A stretch of 64,000 nt of DNA from Arcicella aquatica (GCF_034928825.1 NZ_JAYFUL010000018.1:1-64000); one strand, 5' to 3'. Shown: positions 43,714 through 53,144, counted from the first letter of the stretch. A program made the numbers and translations. Notes: generated by a model not told the origin, from the letters alone.

Positions 43714-44112
43714 ATGAAAACTTTCGTTAAATCTTTCGCAATCGCAGTATTATCAGTAATGTCATTTGTAGCAAGCGCTACTAACACTAATGAGCCAGCA
43801 AATACTAAAAAACCTTTTGCTGTGGGAATGTACCAGACAATCAACACGATGAAAATGAATGTATTGATTGAGAAATCGACTAATAAGAATTTATATATTT
43901 CATTGAAAAATGAAAAAGGGATTGTATTGCACAAAGAAAGAGTAGGAAAAACTAATGAAAAATACCACGGCAAATTTGATTTGAGCGAATTGGAAGACGG
44001 AAAATACAGCTTCGAAATCACTGATGGCGAAAGCAAAATTGTCAAAACTGTAAACATTGGTACTAAAACTCCTGAGCCTTCTTCACAAGATCGTTTTATT
44101 TCTTTGAATTAG
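43714..44112 (+). CDS. Small secreted beta-rich protein, 132 aa (paralogue of 20591 gene)
   Basis: Exported by an N-terminal signal peptide ending VASA (about residue 22). The mature part shows strands such as MNVLIEKSTNKNLYISLKNEKG and ends with KFDLSELEDGKYSFEITDGE, matching the end of the 132-aa protein at 20591-20989 in spacing and motif. Function unknown; the pattern fits a small FN3/Ig-like domain. A strong terminator follows at 44186. Confidence 0.8.
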   Translation: MKTFVKSFAIAVLSVMSFVASATNTNEPANTKKPFAVGMYQTINTMKMNVLIEKSTNKNLYISLKNEKGIVLHKERVGKTNEKYHGKFDLSELEDGKYSFEITDGESKIVKTVNIGTKTPEPSSQDRFISLN

Positions 44113-44185
44113 TAGTTATTTAACCTCAAGTCTATTTAAAAGCTATTTAATTTCTAAATCTGGCATATTAATTATATAAATCAGG

Positions 44186-44222
44186 CCGTGATACGATATT
44201 TGCTCGTATCACGGTTTTTTTG
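44186..44222 (+). terminator. Terminator after the secreted-protein gene
   Basis: CCGTGATACGA (44186-44196) and TCGTATCACGG (44204-44214) pair perfectly around seven bases; a run of eight T follows. Confidence 0.88.
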
Positions 44223-44374
44223 TTTTTTAAGGTGAAAAAACATTAACATATCATTAACACGCCTCCCTAAAATAGCGATTCACCCTAATGCGTTTTACTA
44301 ATATATCATCAAAATGGTAAAAGTATTGATGCTAATACTAAAACTGGTGTAATCACAATAAACCGTCAAAAAAC

Positions 44375-44986
44375 ATGAATATCAAATTATTTAGCTTGCT
44401 AGTTTTAACAGTTGGATTAGCAAATTCAGGAAAAGCTCAAGATCGTAATTATTCAAATAGAGACTATCAGAACAGAGATAGAGACTACCAGCAACAACAA
44501 AATTATCCTGACCGAAATCGCGATAACCGTGATGATAGAAATGATGATAGATACGATAACAACCGTAACAACAATTACGGCAACAATGGCAATAATAACA
44601 ATTATGATGTGTATGCCAGATGTGATGATGGTAGTTATGGAAGTTATAGCTTCGACAAAAGAAATCCTTTTGATACCCGTAATCCAAACTATGACCCTCG
44701 TAACCCTTTCGACCCTCGTCCTGTTTACGACCCATATCGTCACAGTCGTTGGAATGAGATAGATTTTCGTAGTAATGCCGACCCTTTTGATTTTTGTGAC
44801 AATAGAAGAGTTTGGGCTAACAGATATTATCCAGTAGATCCACGTAATCCTTATGATATTCGTAATCGTTATCTAAACCGCTATAACGGTGGTTATGCTA
44901 GAAGAGCGCCATCTCGCCCAGTAATTGTTGTGACAGTGCCTATTTTTGGCCGTGGTCATGGCCATCATGGCAGAAGAGACTGGTAA
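44375..44986 (+). CDS. Secreted low-complexity Asn/Asp/Arg-rich protein
   Basis: A 203-aa exported protein: signal peptide ending GKAQ (about 22). Residues 23-80 are almost only D, R, N, Y and Q (runs such as RDRDYQQQQNY and NNNYGNNGNNNN). Residues 90-165 contain repeats of the type RNPFDPR/DPRNPYD. The C-terminus has a hydrophobic VIVVTVP strand and a His/Gly/Arg tail. Two Cys are present. No enzyme domain is recognisable. The composition suggests an intrinsically disordered surface or matrix protein; that is a guess. Confidence 0.75.
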   Translation: MNIKLFSLLVLTVGLANSGKAQDRNYSNRDYQNRDRDYQQQQNYPDRNRDNRDDRNDDRYDNNRNNNYGNNGNNNNYDVYARCDDGSYGSYSFDKRNPFDTRNPNYDPRNPFDPRPVYDPYRHSRWNEIDFRSNADPFDFCDNRRVWANRYYPVDPRNPYDIRNRYLNRYNGGYARRAPSRPVIVVTVPIFGRGHGHHGRRDW

Positions 44987-45005
44987 GCATCATATTTTTT
45001 TCAGT

Positions 45006-45048
45006 AAAGCCCAAAGGATAAGCCTCCACAGCTTAACCTTTGGGCTTT
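45006..45048 (+). terminator. Terminator after the low-complexity protein gene
   Basis: AAAGCCCAAAGG (45006-45017) pairs with CCTTTGGGCTTT (45037-45048); AATATTTTATTT follows. Confidence 0.78.
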
Positions 45049-45155
45049 AATATTTTATTTCTCTTCAAAATATAATGTCCAATTAGCAGTATAAATTTAA
45101 AAGTCTCGACTCTTTGCTATAAGTTATTTTTTCAAATTTACATCAAGTCTATTTT

Positions 45156-45986
45156 ATGAAGATTTACCAAGCAATTAGTGAACGTGAGGCAAAGACCTTT
45201 ACCACAGAGCAATTAAGAGAAAACTTCTTGATTGAAAGCATTTTTAAGACCAATGAGGTACATTTTGTATATACTCATTATGACAGAGTAATGGTAGGAG
45301 GTGCGACGCCTACGACGGTTGCTCTTAGTTTACAGACTTATGATAATTTGAAGTCTGATTATTTCTTAGAAAGAAGAGAAATTGGTATCATCAACGTGGG
45401 AGGTAACGGTACGATTGAAGTAGATGGCGAAGGCTTTAATTTATCAAAACTGGATGCGCTTTATATTGGCAAAGGCGTGAAAGAGGTAGTTTTCAAAAGC
45501 GATGATGCTGGTAGCCCTGCTCAATTTTTCTTGTTGTCAGCACCTGCTCATCAAAATTATCCTACCCGTAAAATGAGCAAAGAAGAAGCTTCTCCTGTTT
45601 CATTAGGTACTGTAGAAACTGCTAACGAGCGAACTATCTATAAGTATATTCATAGAGATGGCATTCAAAGTTGCCAAGTAGTAATGGGTTTAACTGTTTT
45701 AAAAACAGGTAGTGTTTGGAACACCATGCCAGCCCACGTACACGATAGAAGAATGGAAGCTTATTTGTATTTTGATTTGAACCCTGAACATAGAGTTTTT
45801 CACTTTATGGGACAACCGCAGGAAACTCGCCATATGCTTGTAGCTAATCATCAAGCTATTTTATCACCTCCTTGGTCTATTCACTCAGGTGCAGGTACAT
45901 CCAATTATTCTTTTATCTGGGCAATGGCAGGCGAAAACCTCGATTTCACAGATATGGATTTTGTTAAAATCTCCGACTTAAAATAA
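45156..45986 (+). CDS. kduI: 5-dehydro-4-deoxy-D-glucuronate isomerase
   Basis: Isomerises 5-keto-4-deoxyuronate, the product of uronate lyases and unsaturated glucuronyl hydrolases, to 3-deoxy-D-glycero-2,5-hexodiulosonate. The 276-aa length is standard. The zinc-binding cupin segment is NTMPAHVHDRRMEAYLYFDL near residue 193, with PPWSIHSGAGTSNYSFIWAM near 235 supplying a further His. The start MKIYQAISEREAKTFTTEQLR is typical. It is 36 bases upstream of the GH88 gene whose product it would process. Confidence 0.97.
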   Translation: MKIYQAISEREAKTFTTEQLRENFLIESIFKTNEVHFVYTHYDRVMVGGATPTTVALSLQTYDNLKSDYFLERREIGIINVGGNGTIEVDGEGFNLSKLDALYIGKGVKEVVFKSDDAGSPAQFFLLSAPAHQNYPTRKMSKEEASPVSLGTVETANERTIYKYIHRDGIQSCQVVMGLTVLKTGSVWNTMPAHVHDRRMEAYLYFDLNPEHRVFHFMGQPQETRHMLVANHQAILSPPWSIHSGAGTSNYSFIWAMAGENLDFTDMDFVKISDLK

Positions 45987-46022
45987 TTACCCATTTTACA
46001 TTCTCAAACCATCGATTTAACT

Positions 46023-47198
46023 ATGAAAAAAATCTTTTTATGCTTGTTATTAAACATTTGCGTGTTCGGAGCGTCGGCTCAGTCCAAAATTGATGTAAAA
46101 AAAGAATTTGAATTTGCAGCCAAACAATATGAGGGGATGCTAAAGGCACATCCAGATTATACCAAAACGCCCCAATCGACTAATGCAGATGGCAGTCCAC
46201 GCGATATGCCTACTGAATGGTGGTGTAGTGGCTTTTTCGGTGGTTCGCTTTGGTATATTTTTGAAGAAACCAAGAGTCCTTTCTGGAAAGATGCTGCTCA
46301 TCAGTGGTCTATGGCTGTTAAAAAAGAGCAATTCAATACAGGCACACACGATTTGGGCTTTATGCTGTATTGTCCCTTTGGCAATGGCTATCGCCTTACA
46401 AAAAATGCTGAATACAAAGATATTATGCTGACAGGAGCGAAGTCGCTAGCCACTCGTTTCGACCCTAAAGTAGGGGTTATTAAGTCTTGGAATAAATTTC
46501 GTCAATACACTTATCCAGTAATCATTGATAATATGATGAACTTGGAGTTTCTGTTTTGGGCGGCCAAAGCATCTGGCAACAATGAATTTTATAATATTTG
46601 TCTTTCGCATGCTGATAGTACACTGAAAAATCATTTTCGCCCCGATGGCAGTAGCTACCACGTAATTTGCTATGATGAAAAAGGGCAACCTTTGGGTAAA
46701 TTCACTCACCAAGGCTATGCCGATGCTTCTGCATGGGCGAGAGGGCAAGCGTGGGCAATGTATGGCTACACGGTGATGTATCGCGAAACGAAGCAAAAGA
46801 AATACTTAGCGATGGCTGAAAAAATTGCTAATTTCTATTTGAACAACCCGAATTTGCCTGCCGATAAAATTCCTTACTGGGATTTTAACGCACCCAATAT
46901 CCCTAATGAAGAAAGAGATGCTTCGGCTGGTGCTATTACAGCGTCGGCTTTGTTAGAATTATCGACCTATACTGGCAAAAAAGGCAAAGACTATTTCAAA
47001 GTTGCCGAAACGATGTTGACAAGCTTGGCTAGCCCTGCCTATAAAGCTAATTTAGGCGAAAATAATCATTTCATTTTGAAACATAGTGTAGGGGCAAAGC
47101 CCTTAAAATCAGAAATCGATGTGCCTTTGGTATATGCCGACTATTATTATTTAGAAGCATTGTTAAGATACCAATCACTGACGAAGAAGAAAAAGTAA
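46023..47198 (+). CDS. Unsaturated glucuronyl hydrolase, family GH88
   Basis: Hydrolyses the unsaturated uronic acid from oligosaccharides left by polysaccharide lyases. The 391-aa product has a signal peptide ending ASAQ, so it acts in the periplasm or beyond. The (alpha/alpha)6 barrel shows the two catalytic Asp regions THDLGFMLYC (near 120) and IIDNMMNLEFLFW (near 176). GYADASAWARGQAWAMYGY is the conserved barrel segment. With kduI 36 bases upstream it forms a uronate-degradation pair. Pectin, alginate-like or glycosaminoglycan substrates cannot be told apart here; no polysaccharide lyase is in the window. Confidence 0.95.
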   Translation: MKKIFLCLLLNICVFGASAQSKIDVKKEFEFAAKQYEGMLKAHPDYTKTPQSTNADGSPRDMPTEWWCSGFFGGSLWYIFEETKSPFWKDAAHQWSMAVKKEQFNTGTHDLGFMLYCPFGNGYRLTKNAEYKDIMLTGAKSLATRFDPKVGVIKSWNKFRQYTYPVIIDNMMNLEFLFWAAKASGNNEFYNICLSHADSTLKNHFRPDGSSYHVICYDEKGQPLGKFTHQGYADASAWARGQAWAMYGYTVMYRETKQKKYLAMAEKIANFYLNNPNLPADKIPYWDFNAPNIPNEERDASAGAITASALLELSTYTGKKGKDYFKVAETMLTSLASPAYKANLGENNHFILKHSVGAKPLKSEIDVPLVYADYYYLEALLRYQSLTKKKK

Positions 47199-47225
47199 TC
47201 GTTTCATTTTCAAGCAATTAATCAT

Positions 47226-47275
47226 AACGATATAAGTTATTTAGGAAACCCTTGATAATTTATATCGTTTTTTTT
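47226..47275 (+). terminator. Terminator of the kduI-GH88 operon
   Basis: AACGATATAA (47226-47235) pairs with TTATATCGTT (47260-47269); the stem is followed by TTTTTT. Confidence 0.78.
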
Positions 47276-47445
47276 ACCGAACTGTTCTATACTTGTCTAT
47301 ATTTACCGTACAAGGTAAGATAATAATATACCCATAAAAACTTATCTTTATCAAATATTTACTAATCTCTAGGTAAAGTACTATTTCTTCAACAAAGGGA
47401 GGCTTTATTTATATCATTCAACCAGTCCTAATTTTATTATAACTT

Positions 47446-50400
47446 ATGAAACTTAAATTTCAGGCATTATTACTGTTGTTGTGCTTTTGTACAACAATTC
47501 TTTTTGCCCAAGGTTCTAATCCCCTCAAAGGGAAAAAGATTCTTGTTTTCTCCAAAACAGCAGGGTTTCGTCACTCCTCTATTCCATTTTGTACAAAAGC
47601 CATTCAAAAAATGGGCATTGACAATGGTTTTGAAGTAGATACTACCGAAAATGCTGATAATTTCAATGAAGCTAATCTTAAAAAGTACTCTGTTGTTGTT
47701 TTTAACAGCACTACGGGGAATGTTTTAACAGAGCCTCAGCAAATTGCTTTTGAGCGTTATATCCAAGCAGGTGGTGCTTTTATGGGTATTCATGCGGCTT
47801 CGGATACTGAATACGACTGGCCTTGGTATGGCAAGTTGGTGGGCGGATATTTTAATGGTCACCCTGGTAAAAATGTTTCGAATGTGCAGAATGGTAAATT
47901 TATCATCAAAGACCGTACGCATATTTCTACAAACTTTATGCCTGAGACTTTAGAGCGTAAAGACGAATTTTATAGCTTTAAAAATTTCAATACAGATGTA
48001 AAGGTTTTATATACTGTTGACGAAAACTCTTTTAAAGAAGGTAAAATGGGCGATTTCCACCCAATGGGCTGGTATCATGAGTTTGACGGTGGTCGTTCTT
48101 TTTATACTAACTGGGGACATACCAACGAGACGTTCTCTGAAGAGATTCCGCTTAAACACATTCTTGGTGGCTTACAGTGGGCGGCTAGTGGCCCTGCTTT
48201 AGATTATGCTAAAGTAAAAAGTGCTTTACCTCCTGAAGAAAACCGTTTTGTAAAAACTGTATTGGATGAAAAACTAGACGAACCAACTGAACTAGTAGTG
48301 TTAGACAACGGTAAAGTATTGTTCGGTGAAAGAAAAGGTATATTAAAAGTATATGACCCAAAGAAAAACGCAACTAAGGTTGTAGCAGATTTAAGCGTTT
48401 ATTCAAAATTTGAATATGGCTTGATGGGCGTAAATATTGACCCTGACTTCAACAAAAACAAATGGATTTACTTGTACTACGCTCCTTCGGTAGGGATGGT
48501 TGGTGCTGATACGGCCAATCGTTTATCTCGTTTTGTGTATGATGATGTAAAGGATTCGCTTTATTTAAGTACTGAAAAAGTTGTTTTGCGTGTACCTGTA
48601 AAACGCACAGAATGTTGCCATACTGGTGGCTCTATAGCTTGGGACAGCAAAGGAAATTTATTCCTTTCTACGGGTGATGATACCAACCCTTTTGCTTCGC
48701 AAGGTTTTGCACCAATTGATAATAAAGTGGGTCGTTCGGGTTGGGATGCTCGCTATACTTCTTCAAATACCAATGATTTAAGAGGTAAAATTTTGAGAAT
48801 TAAGCCTAGTGCTGATGGTTCTTATACGATTCCAGAAGGGAATTTATTCCCAGTGGGTACTGCAAAAACTCGTCCTGAAATATATGTAATGGGTAACAGA
48901 AACCCATACAGAATATCGGTTGACCAAAGAACAGGCTTTTTATATTGGGGTGAAGTAGGGCCTGATGCTGGCGAAAATTCACCGAAATATGGTCCTCGTG
49001 GACACGACGAAGTAAATCAGGCTCGTAAAGCTGGTTATTTTGGCTGGCCTCTTTTTGTGGCAGACAACCGTGCTTATAACCAAAGAGACTTTTATAAGGA
49101 TAGTACTTGGACAAAATTTGATGCTGAGCATCCAATTAATGATTCTCCACACAACACAGGTTTACGTGAATTACCTGCTACTCAAAAAGCATTTATTTAT
49201 TATCCTTACGCTGATTCTCCTGAATTTGGGGCAATCGTTGGTAAAGGTGGACGTAATGCAATGGGCGGGCCTGTATATTATTATGACGACTTCAAGGCTG
49301 ATTCAAAGGTAAAATTCCCTAAGTATTTAGATGGAAAATTCTTTGCTTACGATTGGATGCGTGACTGGATTAACTTGGTAAGCATGAAACCAAACGGTGA
49401 TTTTATTTCGATGGAACGCTTTATGCCAAACACCAAGTTTAGCCACCCAATGGATATGCAGTTTGCCAAAGATGGTTCATTGTATTTGTTGGAATATGGA
49501 CAAAACTGGTTTGCTCAAAACGATGATGCTCGTCTTTCACGCATTACTTTCAATGCAGGCAACCGTAGCCCAGTAGTCGTAGCAAATGCTGATAAAAAAG
49601 CGGGAGCATTGCCTTTGAAAGTAAATTTCTCTTCGGCTGGTACATTAGACTATGAAAATGATGTGTTGAAATACGAATGGACTTTTGCCAAAGGAGCAGC
49701 CAAAAGCACTTTGCCTAACCCAAGCTTTACTTTTACCAAAGCAGGTGTTTATAAGCCTGTTCTGAAAGTAACAGACCCTGCTGGAAACGTTTCGACGACT
49801 ACTTTAGAAATAAAAGTAGGGAATGATGTTCCGAAAGTAGAATTAGCCATAAAAGGTAATAAAACATTCTACTGGAACGATGAAAAAATAGCTTATGAAG
49901 TAAAGGTGTCGGATAAAGAAGATGGCTCGTTGGCTAATAAAAAAATTAAAGAAGACGAAGTACAAGTAAACATCGATTACTTAGAAGGTTTTGACAAAAC
50001 CGTTATTGCACAAGGACATCAAGCCAATTTAAGCGTTTCAACAGGTAGACGTTTAATAGACTTATCAGATTGTAAATCTTGTCATTCACTTGATAAAAAG
50101 TCTATTGGACCAAGCTACAAAGAAGTTGCTAAAAAATACAAAGGAAAAAGTAGAGCTTTTAGTGAGTTGGTAGAAAAAGTAATCAAAGGTGGTGGTGGTG
50201 TTTGGGGCGAACAAGTAATGGCAGCACACCCACAATTAACAAAAGACGACACAAAGGAAATGGTGAAATATATTCTCTCGTTATCTGATGACAAAAAAGC
50301 AAGCAAACCTGTTAAAGGAGACTACATTACCAAAGACAACGGCAAGGCTGGCACTTATATTTTCTCAGCAAGCTATACTGACAAAGGTGCTAGTAACTTA

Positions 50401-50823
50401 GGTTCTTTGACAGATGCAACAACCCTTACTTTGAGAAGTGCGAAGTTTAAAGCGAATTCGTTTGATACGCAAAAAGAAACGATGAAATATACCCTTGAAG
50501 GACTAGGAGAAGCAGTTATTGCGATGTCTGACAATTCATATATTTCATTCAGCAACATAGACTTAACGGGTATCGCTCAATTTAAGTTAGATGCATTTGC
50601 TGCTGACGACCGTACAGCGGGTGGTTCGGTAGAATTGCACATTGATTCGCCTACGGGACAATTATTAGGTACTGCTGAGGTAACTAAAAATGCTAACACC
50701 CCCGTAAGTATTTCATTGAAAACACCTGTTGTTGGCGTACACAACTTATTCTTAGTATTTAAAAATGCTGATGCCAAAGGAAAACCATTATTTGCCCTAG
50801 TAGACATTACAGCCGGTAAATAA
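47446..50823 (+). CDS. Multidomain ThuA / PQQ-type dehydrogenase / PKD / cytochrome c protein
   Basis: A 1125-aa exported protein with signal peptide ending LFAQ. In order: ThuA-like glutamine-amidotransferase fold (about 28-245, with GIHAASDTEYDWPWYGKLVGGYF), a six-bladed beta-propeller of the PQQ glucose/sorbosone dehydrogenase family (about 265-705, with GLMGVNIDPDF and RNPYRISVD), a PKD domain (about 710-800), a short beta domain, and a class-I cytochrome c (CKSCH near residue 868, distal Met in VMAAHPQ). The last 150 residues look like a CBM6-type sandwich. The layout suggests periplasmic or surface oxidation of a sugar or sugar derivative with electrons passed to the fused heme. The substrate is unknown. 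Confidence 0.85.
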   Translation: MKLKFQALLLLLCFCTTILFAQGSNPLKGKKILVFSKTAGFRHSSIPFCTKAIQKMGIDNGFEVDTTENADNFNEANLKKYSVVVFNSTTGNVLTEPQQIAFERYIQAGGAFMGIHAASDTEYDWPWYGKLVGGYFNGHPGKNVSNVQNGKFIIKDRTHISTNFMPETLERKDEFYSFKNFNTDVKVLYTVDENSFKEGKMGDFHPMGWYHEFDGGRSFYTNWGHTNETFSEEIPLKHILGGLQWAASGPALDYAKVKSALPPEENRFVKTVLDEKLDEPTELVVLDNGKVLFGERKGILKVYDPKKNATKVVADLSVYSKFEYGLMGVNIDPDFNKNKWIYLYYAPSVGMVGADTANRLSRFVYDDVKDSLYLSTEKVVLRVPVKRTECCHTGGSIAWDSKGNLFLSTGDDTNPFASQGFAPIDNKVGRSGWDARYTSSNTNDLRGKILRIKPSADGSYTIPEGNLFPVGTAKTRPEIYVMGNRNPYRISVDQRTGFLYWGEVGPDAGENSPKYGPRGHDEVNQARKAGYFGWPLFVADNRAYNQRDFYKDSTWTKFDAEHPINDSPHNTGLRELPATQKAFIYYPYADSPEFGAIVGKGGRNAMGGPVYYYDDFKADSKVKFPKYLDGKFFAYDWMRDWINLVSMKPNGDFISMERFMPNTKFSHPMDMQFAKDGSLYLLEYGQNWFAQNDDARLSRITFNAGNRSPVVVANADKKAGALPLKVNFSSAGTLDYENDVLKYEWTFAKGAAKSTLPNPSFTFTKAGVYKPVLKVTDPAGNVSTTTLEIKVGNDVPKVELAIKGNKTFYWNDEKIAYEVKVSDKEDGSLANKKIKEDEVQVNIDYLEGFDKTVIAQGHQANLSVSTGRRLIDLSDCKSCHSLDKKSIGPSYKEVAKKYKGKSRAFSELVEKVIKGGGGVWGEQVMAAHPQLTKDDTKEMVKYILSLSDDKKASKPVKGDYITKDNGKAGTYIFSASYTDKGASNLGSLTDATTLTLRSAKFKANSFDTQKETMKYTLEGLGEAVIAMSDNSYISFSNIDLTGIAQFKLDAFAADDRTAGGSVELHIDSPTGQLLGTAEVTKNANTPVSISLKTPVVGVHNLFLVFKNADAKGKPLFALVDITAGK

Positions 50824-50848
50824 GCAAATTATAATACTATTTACAAAC

Positions 50849-50882
50849 AAGAAGAGGTTGCCAACATTGGCAGCCTCTTCTT
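50849..50882. terminator. Bidirectional terminator after the multidomain gene
   Basis: AAGAAGAGGTTGCCAA (50849-50864) and TTGGCAGCCTCTTCTT (50867-50882) pair with one mismatch; it lies between convergent genes. Confidence 0.82.
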
Positions 50883-50915
50883 GTTAAAATATAAAATTGA
50901 TTTTTTAAATGAATC

Positions 50916-51569
50916 TTAAACGCCCTTCCACTTAACAGCACAACCCACCGACTTGGTAAAGTTATTAACTACTGGTCTGCCCGCTAGAAGATTATTTACA
51001 GCATCATCCACATATCTTTTTGTTACCGCATTAGCATCCTGTGTATTATCATCAATACCACCGATATATTGTAAAGTATATTTGTCGCCTTCTTTCTTCA
51101 CTACATAAGCCGATGGAGTTCTAGATACACCAAAAGCCTTTGAGGTAGCCTGAGTTTCGTCTTGAAGGTAAGCAAAAGTATATCCTTTGGCTCTGGCTAC
51201 TGTTTGCATATTTTCAAAAGAATCTTCTTCATAAGCACTCGGGTCGTTCGGATTGATTGCCAATACAGGATACCCTTGCGAAGCAAACTTTTTATCCAAT
51301 GCCATTATTCTACTTTCGTAAGCCTTTGAAAAAGGGCAGTGGTTACAAGTAAAGACAATAATATATCCCTTTACCGAACGATTATCAGCCATTGATACCA
51401 TGTTGCCTGTGGTACTTTTTAATTTAAAATCAGCCACCACATCACCAATGGTATACCCTCTATCTGCACTTAATTTATGCTCTTCATTGGCTGGAGTAAA
51501 CGCCAATAATCCCGTTAAGACTATTCCTAGTAAAAAAATCGTCTTTATATTTTTTATATGTGTTTTCAT
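50916..51569 (-). CDS. Exported thioredoxin-fold (redoxin) protein
   Basis: A 217-aa AhpC/TSA-redoxin-like protein with signal peptide (IFLLGIVLTGLLAFTPA). The mature part starts YTIGDVVADFKLKSTTGN. The redox site is VFTCNHCPFSKAYE near residue 75 with two cysteines (CxxC). SRTPSAYVV is the cis-Pro segment. It is probably an extracytoplasmic thiol oxidoreductase or peroxidase. The TlpA-like gene lies 95 bases upstream on the same strand. Confidence 0.88.
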   Translation of the reverse strand: MKTHIKNIKTIFLLGIVLTGLLAFTPANEEHKLSADRGYTIGDVVADFKLKSTTGNMVSMADNRSVKGYIIVFTCNHCPFSKAYESRIMALDKKFASQGYPVLAINPNDPSAYEEDSFENMQTVARAKGYTFAYLQDETQATSKAFGVSRTPSAYVVKKEGDKYTLQYIGGIDDNTQDANAVTKRYVDDAVNNLLAGRPVVNNFTKSVGCAVKWKGV

Positions 51570-51664
51570 TGCTTGATATGTTTATTGTATCTAATATAAT
51601 TTAGAAGTTATATTGCTTGTTTGATTTAATATTTAAATATAAATCTTGTTTGTTGCTACGGTAT

Positions 51665-52195
51665 TCAGTTTTGTATGGTAACAGTCCACATTTTTTTTAG
51701 TTCCTCCATAAATATTTCAGCATTTACTTTACCTTCAAAAAACTTACGTTTCTGCATTTTTGTATTGATTATCAGCGTGGCAGGAATACTTCCCGACCAT
51801 TCTTTGTCTATCAAATCTATCCAATGATTATAATCTGGTTCATCCAAAAGTACTACTTTCGATTGTACTTTATTTCGTGCCAAAAAGCCCTTTACACTCG
51901 TTTCCACATCTTTAGGGAAACCCATACTTATTAACAAAAATTTTACCTTCTTAGTGCTATATTCAGTATTCAATCCTTCAAAAAAGGGTAATTCTTCTAA
52001 ACACGGTCGGCACCAAGTTGCCCAAAAATGCATGACAACGGTGGTATCTGATACTTGATTTAATACTTTTTGTAAATCTTCAAACTTCACAATGTCAACT
52101 TTCTTGGTTTGATTGAAAGCCTCAAAGTTAACTACGTAAATTAGGAATATAAGTATTATTCCAAATCGTATTGAAAAGGGGCTAATCTTCATCAT
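51665..52195 (-). CDS. TlpA-type membrane-anchored thioredoxin
   Basis: A 176-aa protein with one N-terminal membrane anchor (FGIILIFLIYVV) and an extracytoplasmic thioredoxin domain. The active site is FWATWCRPCLEELPFF near residue 60 (CxxC with WCRPC). SIPATLIINTK carries the cis-Pro. It reduces or oxidises periplasmic disulfides, as TlpA/ResA proteins do in cytochrome maturation. It is upstream of the redoxin gene on the same strand. Confidence 0.9.
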   Translation of the reverse strand: MMKISPFSIRFGIILIFLIYVVNFEAFNQTKKVDIVKFEDLQKVLNQVSDTTVVMHFWATWCRPCLEELPFFEGLNTEYSTKKVKFLLISMGFPKDVETSVKGFLARNKVQSKVVLLDEPDYNHWIDLIDKEWSGSIPATLIINTKMQKRKFFEGKVNAEIFMEELKKMWTVTIQN

Positions 52196-52420
52196 GATTA
52201 ACTTATAAAAATAGAACTTCCATGTTAATTTATTAACGTTAAACCTTCATAATAATGTACTTGGTATACATTGTTGTGGTAAAAGAAATATTATAATATT
52301 TTACCTATACACTTAACTACCTTACTATTAGATTATTATGAAACATACTAGCAAATAAAAATTTGCGATTTTTTTATAATAAATATACTTACTTCCTTTC
52401 TGTTTTCAAAACATAATGCG

Positions 52421-52428
52421 TATCTTTG
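52421..52428 (+). promoter_or_regulatory. -7 box of the rplU-rpmA promoter
   Basis: TATCTTTG matches TAnnTTTG exactly, 31 bases before the rplU ATG. TTTC at 52397-52400 (20 bases upstream) is a possible -33 element. Confidence 0.55.
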
Positions 52429-52458
52429 CGACCCAATAAAATTATAACTAATAATAAA

Positions 52459-52770
52459 ATGTACGCAATCGTAGAAATCGCTGGTCAGCAATTTAAAGTT
52501 GAGAAAGACCTTTTCCTCTACACCCACCGTTTGGCGGGCGAGGAAGGCGCTGCACTGGTTTTCGATAAGGTTCTTCTTGTCGACAATGACGGAGACATCA
52601 AAGTAGGTCTTCCAACTGTAGCAGGTGCTACTGTAACTGGTAAAATTTTAGCTCACGTTCGTGGAGAAAAAGTAATTGTTTTCAAAAAGAAACGTCGTAA
52701 AGGATACCAAAAACAGAACGGTCACCGTCAAAATTTAACTAAAGTCTTAATCGAAGGAATCTCATTTTAA
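52459..52770 (+). CDS. rplU: 50S ribosomal protein bL21
   Basis: Large-subunit ribosomal protein, 103 aa, normal length. The start MYAIVEIAGQQFKVEKD is typical and decides the ATG at 52459 over in-frame upstream codons. KKRRKGYQKQNGHRQ is the conserved basic rRNA-binding part near residue 75. rpmA follows after 79 bases; the rplU-rpmA order is conserved in most bacteria. Confidence 0.98.
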   Translation: MYAIVEIAGQQFKVEKDLFLYTHRLAGEEGAALVFDKVLLVDNDGDIKVGLPTVAGATVTGKILAHVRGEKVIVFKKKRRKGYQKQNGHRQNLTKVLIEGISF

Positions 52771-52849
52771 TATTTAATGATTAATTTTATTCGTTAAGAG
52801 TTTCCTCAAAGCGAAAATTAAAACGTTAAATCGATAAACTAACAAAACA

Positions 52850-53104
52850 ATGGCACACAAAAAAGGTGCGGGTAGTTCGAAAAACGGTCGTGAGTCGCAT
52901 AGTAAGCGTCTTGGAATCAAAATTTTTGGAGGTCAGCCTGCAATTTCAGGGAACATTATTGTTCGTCAAAGAGGTACAGCCCACAATCCTGGTCAAAATG
53001 TAGGTCTTGGAAAAGACCATACTTTATTTGCTTTAATTGATGGTACTGTTCACTTTAAAAAAGGATTTAAAGGACGTTCTTTTGTAGAAGTAGTTCCTGC
53101 TTAA
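52850..53104 (+). CDS. rpmA: 50S ribosomal protein bL27
   Basis: Large-subunit ribosomal protein near the peptidyl-transferase centre, 84 aa. It starts MAHKKGAGSSKNGRESHSKR with GGQ-like context FGGQPAISG. No leader extension for protease cleavage is present, unlike in Firmicutes. Co-transcribed with rplU. Confidence 0.98.
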   Translation: MAHKKGAGSSKNGRESHSKRLGIKIFGGQPAISGNIIVRQRGTAHNPGQNVGLGKDHTLFALIDGTVHFKKGFKGRSFVEVVPA

Positions 53105-53144
53105 TAATGGCGCATAACTAAGGTTATACCATTAAAAATTCTTT

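Noticed and set aside
43608..44057. Open frame of 149 codons on the minus strand over the secreted-protein gene
   Set aside because: It is the reverse-frame shadow of the 43714-44112 gene, whose signal peptide, paralogue and terminator support the plus strand.
44391..44743. Minus-strand frames of about 96-114 codons rich in His/Tyr or Ile/Val
   Set aside because: They mirror the low-complexity plus-strand protein; the odd composition is the complement of its Asn/Asp/Arg codons.
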